A stretch of DNA of 64,000 nucleotides, from positions 4,775 to 68,774 of the forward strand of contig JAEWLS010000047.1 in NCBI GenBank assembly GCA_023457435.1, in the 5' to 3' direction. A program made the translations under genes and the position numbers. This document shows positions 55,069-64,000 of this stretch, in pieces. This DNA is from Pseudomonadota bacterium. Its GTDB lineage: Bacteria; Pseudomonadota; Alphaproteobacteria; Rhizobiales; Rhizobiaceae. Positions within the stretch are counted from its first letter, which is position 1, and each line of letters opens with the position of its first letter. The notes under the pieces are model-generated. The model saw only the letters and a program-made list of their open reading frames with translations. It was not told the origin of the DNA and did no database searches.

Positions 55069-55148
55069 GGCGTTCCTCGCTCAAAAAGCCAAATCGTTGG
55101 CTCTTTTGTCCCCTCCGGGTCCGCTCGTCACCCCGCAAGGGGAGAGAT
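55067..55148 (-). repeat. Repeat copy B, inverted relative to 54152-54232
   Basis: Reads CGGGCGTTCCTCGCTCAAAA..GTCACCCCGCAAGGGGAGAGAT; the last 28 bases (55121-55148) are the exact reverse complement of 54152-54179. Together with its partner it brackets ridA in inverted orientation, about 0.9 kb apart. Confidence 0.85.
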
Positions 55149-55224
55149 AGAGCGCTACATCGGCATCGTGCCCGGCAGACCCCCCGTGAACGGGAAGGAT
55201 AAAGGTCGCGGCCGGTGCCGCCTG

Positions 55225-55259
55225 AAAAAAGGAAAACCCCGGCGTCTCCGCCGGGGTTT
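55225..55259 (-). terminator. Intrinsic terminator of acnA
   Basis: AAACCCCGGCG (55234-55244) and CGCCGGGGTTT (55249-55259) form a perfect 11-bp stem with loop TCTC. On the minus strand it follows the acnA stop by 26 bases and is followed by TTTTCC then six T residues. Confidence 0.9.
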
Positions 55260-55285
55260 GTCGTTCCAGTCCGCGCCCGGGGCCG

Positions 55286-57976
<2,691 letters not shown>

Positions 57977-58249
57977 GTGCGATCCCTACTGTCTGTTGCC
58001 GAAGTGGAACGGACGGCCAGTCGTGAGGGCATCACGCGCAAAGCTGCGGGTACGGTCATTTCCGCTATCCGTTCCTCGCTGTCGTCCCCGCAGGAAGCCC
58101 CCCGGGGAACGGCGCGCTGGGTTCGGCGCAATTGGCTGACGTGCCGACCGCTGGCACGTTGTCCTGCACATAGAGAATTTCGTAGGACGTGAAAAGGGTG
58201 GCGCCGGCGATTTTGCTGCGCTGCGGAACCGAGTTTGGGCAAAGACGCG

Positions 58250-58858
58250 ATGCGGCTGGTGGTCGAAGGCCTTGCGGGCGAGCGTGGCGGCGAAACCGTC
58301 TTCGCCGGCGTGTCGTTCTCGCTCGGCCCGGGCGAGGCGCTGACCGTCACCGGCCCGAACGGCGCCGGCAAGTCGACCCTGCTGCGTATTGTCGCCGGGC
58401 TGCTGCCGGCGGCGTCCGGGACCGCCCGCCTCGAAGGCGCGGGAGAGGCGTATCCGGACGTGCAGTCGGCATCGCACCTGCTCGGCCACGGCAATGCGAT
58501 GAAGCCGGCGCTGTCGGTCGACGAGAATCTCCGTTTCTGGCGCGGTTTCCTCGGCGAGCCGCATCTCTCCGTCGACGAAGCGCTGGAGACGGTCGGGCTG
58601 GCCGAGATCGGGCATCTGCCGTTCGGCTACCTGTCGACCGGACAGCGCCGGCGCATCGGCATCGCCCGCATGCTGATTTCCTATCGGCCGATCTGGCTGC
58701 TCGACGAGCCGACGGCTGGGCTGGACACGGCGTCGGAGGCGCAGTTTGCGGCGCTGATGCAGGCGCATCTGGAGGATGGCGGGATGATCGTGGCGGCGAC
58801 GCACCTGCCGCTCGGGCTCGCGGGTGGCACTTTGGACATGAAGGTGCGGCATGGTTGA
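58250..58858 (+). CDS. ccmA: Heme exporter ATP-binding protein CcmA
   Basis: 202 residues from ATG 58250 (an in-frame TTG five codons earlier is less likely). ATPase of the CcmABCD complex, which drives release of heme-loaded CcmE for cytochrome c maturation. Walker A GPNGAGKSTLLR, signature YLSTGQRRRIGIAR, Walker B WLLDEPTAGLD and the switch His in AATHLPLG. The acnA/ccmA divergent gap 57977-58249 has no recognised gene. Confidence 0.94.
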   Translation: MRLVVEGLAGERGGETVFAGVSFSLGPGEALTVTGPNGAGKSTLLRIVAGLLPAASGTARLEGAGEAYPDVQSASHLLGHGNAMKPALSVDENLRFWRGFLGEPHLSVDEALETVGLAEIGHLPFGYLSTGQRRRIGIARMLISYRPIWLLDEPTAGLDTASEAQFAALMQAHLEDGGMIVAATHLPLGLAGGTLDMKVRHG

Positions 58859-58875
58859 GGGTTTGTGCTCCGTGC

Positions 58876-59010
58876 CGCCCCCTCCACCACGCTTCGCGTG
58901 GTCCCCCTCCCCCGCTTCGCTGGGGAGGATCAGCGGTGGCACCGCTTGCGCGACCTGGAACCTCCCCCGTTTACGGGGGAGGGGGACCGCCGTAGGCGGT
59001 GGAGGGGGCG
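58876..59010. mobile_element. 135-base palindromic element within the ccm operon
   Basis: The left end CGCCCCCTCCACCACGCTTC and the right end GGCGGTGGAGGGGGCG are inverted copies over about 37 bases with an internal difference; the core has CCCCCGCTTCGCTGGGGAGG and CTCCCCCGTTTACGGGGGAG hairpins. It shares the 13-base end with the 54338 element and sits exactly between ccmA (stop 58858) and ccmB (start 59030). Confidence 0.7.
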
Positions 59011-59029
59011 GGCTGGGGACGGTGCCGTC

Positions 59030-59695
59030 ATGCTAGCCCTCTTCCTGCGCGATTTTCGTCTCGGGCTGCGCGCCGGCGGCGGCGCGGTGACCGGCGTCGT
59101 GTTTTTCCTCGCGGTCATCGCGGTCGTGCCCTTCGCCATCGGCCCCGACCTCAACCTCCTGTCGCGCATCGGCCCGGCGATCCTGTGGATCGGCGCCCTG
59201 CTCGCCTCGCTGCTTGGCCTCGACCGCCTGTTCCAGGGCGATCGCGAGGACGGCTCGCTCGACGCCATTATGATGGCCGGCGCCGTGCAGCTGCCGGCGC
59301 TGACCGTGCTCGTCAAGGCGCTGGCGCACTGGACGGCCAACGTCCTGCCGCTCGTCGCCGCCGCGCCCGTCCTGTCGCTGCTGATGAACGTCGACCCGGT
59401 CGCGGCCGGCGCGACGACGCTCACCCTCCTCGTCGGCACCCCCGCCCTCGCCTTCATCGGCGCCGCGGGTGCCGCGGTCGCCGTGGCGCTGCCGCGCGGC
59501 GGGCTGCTCGTCTCCGTGCTGGTGCTGCCGCTCGCCATTCCGGTGCTGATCTTCGGCGTCTCGGCGGCCTACGCCGCGGTCAGCGAGCCGGCGCCGTTCC
59601 TGCCGCCGCTCATGATCCTGTGCGCGCTGACGCTGTTTTCCGCCGTGGTCGGGCCGCTGGCGGCGGCCGCGGCGCTCAAATGGGCGGGCGACTGA
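59030..59695 (+). CDS. ccmB: Heme exporter permease CcmB
   Basis: 221 residues with six membrane spans (GVVFFLAVIAVVPFAIG; IGPAILWIGALLASLLGL; VKALAHWTANVLPLVAAAPVL; AGATTLTLLVGTPALAFIGAAGAAV; GLLVSVLVLPLAIPVLIFGVSAAY; LPPLMILCALTLFSAVVG). FQGDREDGSLDAIM is the family mark. Start ATG 59030. It is spaced 171 bases from ccmA by a repeat element, unlike the usual tight coupling. Confidence 0.93.
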   Translation: MLALFLRDFRLGLRAGGGAVTGVVFFLAVIAVVPFAIGPDLNLLSRIGPAILWIGALLASLLGLDRLFQGDREDGSLDAIMMAGAVQLPALTVLVKALAHWTANVLPLVAAAPVLSLLMNVDPVAAGATTLTLLVGTPALAFIGAAGAAVAVALPRGGLLVSVLVLPLAIPVLIFGVSAAYAAVSEPAPFLPPLMILCALTLFSAVVGPLAAAAALKWAGD

Positions 59696-59754
59696 ACAGT
59701 CCGTCGCCGCCTCGGTCCATTGATTTTCCGCCCGTGACGCCGCACCTGTGGCCG

Positions 59755-60777
59755 ATGAAAAAGATCGGATTCCTGTCCTTCGGCCACTGGTCGCCCTCGC
59801 CGCAGTCGGGCACGCGCTCGGCTGCCGACGCGCTCCTGCAATCGATCGACCTTGCGGTCGCGGCCGAGGAGCTCGGCGCCGACGGCGCCTATTTCCGCGT
59901 CCACCACTTCGCGCGCCAGCTCGCCTCGCCGTTCCCGCTGCTGGCGGCGGCGGGCGCCAAGACGACGAAGATCGAGCTCGGCACCGCCGTCATCGACATG
60001 CGCTACGAGAACCCGCTCTACATGGCCGAGGACGCCGGCGCGGCCGACCTCATCGCGGGCGGACGCCTGCAGCTCGGCATCAGCCGCGGCTCTCCCGAGC
60101 AGGTCGTCGATGGCTGGCGCTACTTCGGCTACGTGCCGGACGAGGGCAAGACCGATGCCGACATGGCGCGCCAGCACACCGAGGTGTTCCTCGAAGTGCT
60201 GAAGGGCAAGGGGTTTGCCCAGCCCAATCCGCGCCCGATGTTTCCGAACCCTCCCGGCGCGCTGCGGCTCGAGCCGCATTCCGAGGGCCTGCGCGAGCGC
60301 ATCTGGTGGGGCGCCGCGACCGACGCGACGGCCGTCTGGGCGGCGAAGCTCGGCATGAACCTGCAGTCCTCGACGCTGAAGTTCGACGAGAGCGGCGAAC
60401 CATTCCATGTCCAGCAGGCGAAGCAGATCCGCGCCTTCCGGGCCGCGTGGAAGGAAGCAGGCCATGCCCGCGAGCCGCGCGTTTCCGTCAGCCGCTCGAT
60501 CTTCGCGCTCGTCAACGACAAGGACCGCATGTATTTCGGCCGCGACGGACAGAGCCAGGACCATTTCGGCTATATCGAGCCGGAGAAGATGGCCGTGTTC
60601 GGCCGCTCCTACGCGGCCGAGCCCGACGTGCTGGTCAGGCAGCTCAAAGACGACGAGGCGATCGCCGAGGCCGACACGCTGCTGCTGACGGTGCCGAACC
60701 AGCTCGGCGTCGACTACAACGCCCACGTCATCGGGAGCATCCTCAAGCACGTCGCTCCGGGTCTCGGCTGGCGGTAG
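59755..60777 (+). CDS. LLM class flavin-dependent oxidoreductase
   Basis: 340 residues from ATG 59755, luciferase-like TIM barrel binding FMN/F420. MKKIGFLSFGHWSPSPQSGTRSAADALLQSIDLAVAAEELGADGAYFRVHHFARQLASP is a typical opening; FDLIAGGRLQLGISRGSPEQ-like LIAGGRLQLGISRGSP follows. Substrate unknown. Begins 59 bases after ccmB on the same strand and may be read through from the ccm promoter, but has no known link to cytochrome maturation. Confidence 0.9.
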   Translation: MKKIGFLSFGHWSPSPQSGTRSAADALLQSIDLAVAAEELGADGAYFRVHHFARQLASPFPLLAAAGAKTTKIELGTAVIDMRYENPLYMAEDAGAADLIAGGRLQLGISRGSPEQVVDGWRYFGYVPDEGKTDADMARQHTEVFLEVLKGKGFAQPNPRPMFPNPPGALRLEPHSEGLRERIWWGAATDATAVWAAKLGMNLQSSTLKFDESGEPFHVQQAKQIRAFRAAWKEAGHAREPRVSVSRSIFALVNDKDRMYFGRDGQSQDHFGYIEPEKMAVFGRSYAAEPDVLVRQLKDDEAIAEADTLLLTVPNQLGVDYNAHVIGSILKHVAPGLGWR

Positions 60778-60779
60778 GC

Positions 60780-61196
60780 TTAGGCCGGCGGCATGCGCTC
60801 GAATACCGGGAGCGCTGCGTCCATGACATCCCAAGGCGGCGCGCCGACGCCATAGGTCACCGCCTGCGGCTGAAACAGCTCCGGCCTGTCGAGGGCTCCT
60901 GCATGGATCGCGATCAGATCCGGCATGGCCTCGAAGGTGAGGAAGACCGGCGCGCCGCAATCCGGACAGAACGCATGTACCTTGCCGTTGCCGCTTTCGC
61001 CGGCGACGCGCCAACCTTTGGCTTCGCCGTCGATTGCGATTTCGGCCCTGCCGGCGAATGTCAGGTAGGAACTGTGGCCCGTGCCGCTTCTCTTGCGGCA
61101 TTCCCGGCAGTGGCAATGATTCTGGAAGACGGGCTGGCTGCGCGCTTCGAAGCGGAGCTTCCCGCAGGCGCATCCGCCCGCGAAGGAGACGGTCAT
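60780..61196 (-). CDS. GFA (Gfa/CENP-V) family zinc protein
   Basis: 138 residues with the two zinc sites of the glutathione-dependent formaldehyde-activating fold: GGCACGKLRF, NHCHCRECRKRSG and HAFCPDCGAPVFLTF. Ligand positions are complete. Most members are not formaldehyde enzymes, so activity is not assigned. Convergent with the LLM gene (2 bases between stops); follows the SRPBCC gene by 1 base. Confidence 0.92.
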   Translation of the reverse strand: MTVSFAGGCACGKLRFEARSQPVFQNHCHCRECRKRSGTGHSSYLTFAGRAEIAIDGEAKGWRVAGESGNGKVHAFCPDCGAPVFLTFEAMPDLIAIHAGALDRPELFQPQAVTYGVGAPPWDVMDAALPVFERMPPA

Positions 61197-61197
61197 G

Positions 61198-61662
61198 TCA
61201 CGCCGCCTTCGGCTTGGCGAAGATGTCGAGGGGTCTGCCGGTTTCCAGGTAGGACTTGAGGCTGGAGAGCACCAGCGGCCAGCCCCTGCTGACGCCGTTG
61301 GCCATGCCGCTGCCCGCCACGAGGTCGTCGTGGGTTACGGTGAGCCGCACCATGCCCTCATATTCGACGATGTCGAAGGTCACGCGGCTGTAGGCGGTGG
61401 GGTCGGCCTTCTGCGAGTCGTTCGCCCAGCTGAGCACCAGCCGCGACGGCGGAGCCGCCTCCACGACCTTGCCGACGAGGTTGACCGAATGCTCCGCATC
61501 GTCGCGGACGTGCTGCCAGTCGGACCCCACCTTCCAGTCGGAAACGTTCTCATGGCCCCAGTAGCGGCGGGAGATCTCCGGCCGGGTTATCGCCTCGAAC
61601 ACCTTGTGCGGCGTAGAGGCGATGTAGGTCACGTAGACAAGGCTGATCGTTCCGGCAGTCAT
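61198..61662 (-). CDS. SRPBCC (AHSA1-type START-fold) protein
   Basis: 154 residues from ATG 61662. ISLVYVTYIASTPHKVFEAITRPEISRRYWG at the N-terminus and MANGVSRGWPLVLSSLKSYLETGRPLDIF at the end, the usual hydrophobic-ligand-binding fold. Such proteins are routinely encoded directly after an ArsR regulator, as here with 2 bases between. Ligand unknown. Confidence 0.9.
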   Translation of the reverse strand: MTAGTISLVYVTYIASTPHKVFEAITRPEISRRYWGHENVSDWKVGSDWQHVRDDAEHSVNLVGKVVEAAPPSRLVLSWANDSQKADPTAYSRVTFDIVEYEGMVRLTVTHDDLVAGSGMANGVSRGWPLVLSSLKSYLETGRPLDIFAKPKAA

Positions 61663-61664
61663 CG

Positions 61665-61979
61665 TCACTCTCCTTCGAGCTCTTTCTTCAGGTCGTGCAG
61701 CAGGGTCAGCCGCTGCATCTCGAACTTGCGTACCCACCGCTCGTAGATGTCGTGGAGCGGCACGGGATTGATGAAGTGCAGCTTTTCGCGGCCGCGCTTC
61801 ACGGTACTGACGAGGTTGGCGTCCTCCAGGACTCCGAGATGCTGGGTCGCCGACTGGCGCGCCATGTCGAGGTGTTCGCAGAGCTGCCCGAGCGTCTGAC
61901 CGTTCTTCTCGTAGAGAAGGTCGAGCAGCTTCCTGCGGGTCGGATCGCCCAGCGCCTTGAAGACCTTGTCGGAGTCCAT
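61665..61979 (-). CDS. ArsR-family transcriptional regulator
   Basis: 104 residues. Winged helix DKVFKALGDPTRRKLLDLLYEKNGQTLGQLCEHLDMARQSATQHLGVLEDANLVSTVKRGREKLHFINPVPL; no metal-binding cysteine pair (only one Cys), so it is of the non-metal kind that controls a SRPBCC partner. First gene of the ArsR-SRPBCC-GFA run. Its promoter must be in the 145-base gap before ccmC, which is divergent. Confidence 0.93.
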   Translation of the reverse strand: MDSDKVFKALGDPTRRKLLDLLYEKNGQTLGQLCEHLDMARQSATQHLGVLEDANLVSTVKRGREKLHFINPVPLHDIYERWVRKFEMQRLTLLHDLKKELEGE

Positions 61980-62124
61980 CGCCTTCCTTCTTCGTCGCTC
62001 ACCAATATGCAGGCATTTACCTGCATGTCAAGCGTAGGTCTCTCCTCGGGGCGCGACCTTTCCCCTCACGCGGCTTTGATCGCCGTCAATTGCCTGCCTT
62101 CATTGGCCGGTCTATCTGTCGGGC

Positions 62125-62892
62125 ATGACCGACACCGCCGCGACGATGGGCTTCTGGAACGGGCTGGCGAACCCTACGCGCTTCGTCGCACTGGTCGACC
62201 GCGTCCTGCCGTGGCTCGCCGCGCTTGCGGCGGTCGTGATTGCCGCCGGCCTATGGCTGGCGTTCTCCGCGCCCGAAGACTACCAGCAGGGCATAACCGT
62301 GCGGATCATGTACATCCACGTGCCGTTCGCGTGGCTGTCGATGATGTGCTACGGCGTCATGGCCGTGGCGGCGCTCGGAACGCTGGTCTGGCGCCACCCG
62401 CTGGCCGACGTCGCGCTCAAGGCCGCAGCCCCGATCGGCGCCGTGTTCACCGCGCTCGCGCTCGCCACCGGGTCGATCTGGGGCAAGCCGATGTGGGGCA
62501 CCTGGTGGGTGTGGGACGCGCGGCTCACTTCCGTCTTCGTTCTGTTCATCATGTATCTCGGGCTCATCGCGCTGACCCGTGCGCTCGACGATCCGTCGCG
62601 TTCGGCGCGCGCTGCCGCAATCATCACGCTCGTCGGCGCGGTGAACCTGCCGATCATCAAGTTCTCGGTCGACTGGTGGAACACCCTGCACCAGCCGGCA
62701 TCGGTCTTCCGCCTCGACGGGCCGACCATCCATCCGAGCCTGCTGACGCCGCTGATGGTCTGCGCGCTCGGCTTCACGCTGCTGTTCTTCACGCTGCACT
62801 TCGCCGCCATCCGCACCGAGATCTTCCGCCGCCGCGTCGCCGCCTTGCGCCGCATCGCCGCCCGCAGCGCCGACCGCGGGGTGCCGGCGTGA
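62125..62892 (+). CDS. ccmC: Heme exporter protein CcmC
   Basis: 255 residues, six spans. The heme-handling WWD domain WGTWWVWDARLTS and the flanking conserved His residues (YIHVPFAW and the later VDWWNTLHQPASV) are intact. It places heme on CcmE. It is separated from ccmA-ccmB by a 2.3-kb foreign block, so it needs its own promoter in 61980-62124. Overlaps ccmD. Confidence 0.95.
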   Translation: MTDTAATMGFWNGLANPTRFVALVDRVLPWLAALAAVVIAAGLWLAFSAPEDYQQGITVRIMYIHVPFAWLSMMCYGVMAVAALGTLVWRHPLADVALKAAAPIGAVFTALALATGSIWGKPMWGTWWVWDARLTSVFVLFIMYLGLIALTRALDDPSRSARAAAIITLVGAVNLPIIKFSVDWWNTLHQPASVFRLDGPTIHPSLLTPLMVCALGFTLLFFTLHFAAIRTEIFRRRVAALRRIAARSADRGVPA

Positions 62893-63047
62893 CGCACACG
62901 CTCTATGTCGCGGCCGCCTTCGGCGTCTCAGCCCTCGCACTCGCCGGCCTGATCGGCTGGATCGTCGCCGACCATCTCGGCCGCAAACGCGACCTCGCCG
63001 ACCTCGAGCGCCGCGGCGTTCGCCGCCGCTCGGCGGAAACGGCATGA
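62889..63047 (+). CDS. ccmD: Heme exporter protein CcmD
   Basis: 52 residues with GTG start overlapping the ccmC stop (GTGA). One membrane span (YVAAAFGVSALALAGLIGWIVADH) followed by a basic cytoplasmic tail (RKRDLADLERRGVRRRS), the standard CcmD shape. Stabilises the CcmC-CcmE interaction. Overlaps the next gene by 4 bases. Confidence 0.9.
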   Translation: MTHTLYVAAAFGVSALALAGLIGWIVADHLGRKRDLADLERRGVRRRSAETA

Positions 63048-63619
63048 GCGAGACCGTCGAAGAGGCGAGACCGCGCCGGCGCTGGCTGGCGCTGCTGCCG
63101 CTCGCCGTCTTCGCCGCGCTCGCCGCAGTGTTCCTGCTTCAGCTCCTGTCGGGCCGCGACGCGGGCACGATTCCATCGGCGCTGATCGGCGCCCCGGCGC
63201 CGAAGACCGATCTGCCGCAGCTGGAGGGCATGGGCCTGCCCGGCATTCGCGACGCCGCCTTCGCCGGCAAGGTCACGCTGGTCAACGTCTGGGCGTCGTG
63301 GTGCGCGCCGTGCCGCGAGGAGCACCCGATCCTGCTCGCCCTGTCGCGCGATCCGCGCATCGTCCTCGCCGGGCTGAATTACAAGGACAAGCCGGAGAAC
63401 GCCCGCCGCTTCCTTGGCGACCTCGGCAACCCCTACGACGCCATCGGCACGGATGCGGCCGGCCGCACGGCGATCGACTGGGGCGTCTACGGCGTACCGG
63501 AGACCTTCCTCGTCGGCCGCGACGGCACGATCCTGTGGAAGCATGTCGGCCCGTTCGACGAGCGTTCGGCCGCCGAGGAACTTCTGCCGCAGATCGAGAA
63601 GGCGCTGGCCGCAAGCTAG
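63044..63619 (+). CDS. ccmG: Thiol:disulfide interchange protein CcmG/DsbE
   Basis: 191 residues. N-terminal anchor (RRWLALLPLAVFAALAAVFLLQLL), then a thioredoxin fold with NVWASWCAPCREEHPI (WCxxC), and GVYGVPETFLVGRDG cis-Pro loop. Reduces apocytochrome c cysteines in the periplasm. Last gene of ccmC-D-G. The gap 63620-63772 has no recognised gene. Confidence 0.94.
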   Translation: MSETVEEARPRRRWLALLPLAVFAALAAVFLLQLLSGRDAGTIPSALIGAPAPKTDLPQLEGMGLPGIRDAAFAGKVTLVNVWASWCAPCREEHPILLALSRDPRIVLAGLNYKDKPENARRFLGDLGNPYDAIGTDAAGRTAIDWGVYGVPETFLVGRDGTILWKHVGPFDERSAAEELLPQIEKALAAS

Positions 63620-63772
63620 CCGCGGCGCATGAGCCTGTTGCCGGTCCGCAACAAATCGCCGGCTCGAAACCTCGTATTAACCGTGCTGGGCTGTTATTCT
63701 TCAAAAGATCGCCATGTTTCACGGCAATCGCTCAGTCAGCCGGGGCGCGATGGATGCTCCGACGGAGGAAAG

Positions 63773-64000
63773 TATGACGATTTCACGCGTGAGCCTTGTC
63801 GCCGTTGCGGTGGCGGTCACCGCCCTGGCGGGCTGCAGCAGTTCGCGCATGACCAGCATCAACACGCGGCAGCCGAGCCCGAGCTCGGTCGCGCAGCCGC
63901 TTGAGCCGGCGCCCGCCGGCACGGTCACCGCCGGCAGCCAGCTGCCGCCCCCGGGTGCGCCCGGGGCCACGCCGCCTGCCGATCAGGCTGCCTTCCCCAC
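63773..64000 (+). CDS. Lipoprotein, Omp19/protease-inhibitor-like (3' end beyond window)
   Basis: 76 complete codons are visible. Preceded by GGAGGAAAG, ATG 63773. Signal peptide with lipobox LAGC (acylated Cys about residue 20), then a Pro/Ser/Gly-rich linker (QPSPSSVAQPLEPAPAGTVTAGSQLPPPGAP). The opening and the PxPAGTVxxGxL linker resemble Brucella Omp19, an outer-membrane lipoprotein with an Inh-type inhibitor domain, which would lie to the right of the window. Without that domain the call is tentative. Confidence 0.6.

Noticed and set aside
53964..55148. CRISPR array
   Set aside because: Repeats are palindromic, differ in length and are nested and inverted; no regular spacing and no cas genes.
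58864..59028. In-frame upstream extension of CcmB through the palindromic element
   Set aside because: The extension would encode only repeat-derived Pro/Arg/Ser residues; CcmB normally begins at the first membrane segment.

Overview
The window looks like a chromosomal segment of a high-GC alphaproteobacterium, most likely a Hyphomicrobiales member close to Mesorhizobium/Phyllobacteriaceae. This rests on protein families (poly-Asn DUF4167 protein, Omp19-like lipoprotein, GAF-PtsP, GTA-type spike base protein), on the rhizobial gene order clpB-DUF4167-prmC-prfA-ptsP-lysC and acnA/ccm, and on an RpoH-type CTTGAG-N17-CCATAT promoter before clpB. No rRNA or other decisive taxonomic marker is present.

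Layout. 1-9.4 kb (minus): clpB (3' end cut by the window), DUF4167, prmC, prfA, ptsP, lysC. 9.5-12 kb (plus): a VOC protein, a glutathione S-transferase with a histone H1-like Lys/Ala/Pro tail, and ubiG. 12-19.3 kb: comF-grxC-nitrilase-DUF1178, a methyltransferase, a Flp-type pilin, and PPIase-argJ-GNAT-mutT. 19.5-28.5 kb: secA, a Phd-type antitoxin with a frameshifted VapC remnant, yciB-ftsY, dapF-mtaB and an MBL hydrolase. 28.6-36.7 kb: a flippase/acyltransferase pair, a five-PAS hybrid histidine kinase and a matrixin-type RTX metalloprotease. 37-39 kb: tRNA-Glu(CTC), VOC, a membrane protein and an RluA/RluD-type pseudouridine synthase.

39.1-51.1 kb is a capsule/exopolysaccharide locus in which neighbouring genes mostly overlap by 1-4 bases or lie 4 bases apart. 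It holds an initiating phosphoglycosyl transferase, UDP-glucose dehydrogenase, a UDP-glucuronate decarboxylase-like enzyme (so UDP-xylose is likely), an SDR epimerase with Phe in place of the usual Tyr, a WecG/TagA transferase, Wzx-like, Wzy/WaaL-like, a GT4 transferase and a Wzc-like BY-kinase. Between the GT4 gene and wzc, on the opposite strand, lie two genes resembling the head-spike pair of gene transfer agents (spike base plus spike fibre). In Rhodobacter capsulatus such spikes bind the capsule, so this linkage is the most interesting feature of the window.

51-64 kb: an MFS transporter, small accessory proteins, a cluster of MITE-like inverted-repeat elements around ridA, acnA with a strong terminator, and a cytochrome c maturation locus. 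The ccm genes are split: ccmA-ccmB are separated by a 135-bp palindromic repeat, and ccmB and ccmC by a four-gene block (LLM oxidoreductase, GFA protein, SRPBCC, ArsR). The window ends inside a lipoprotein resembling Omp19.
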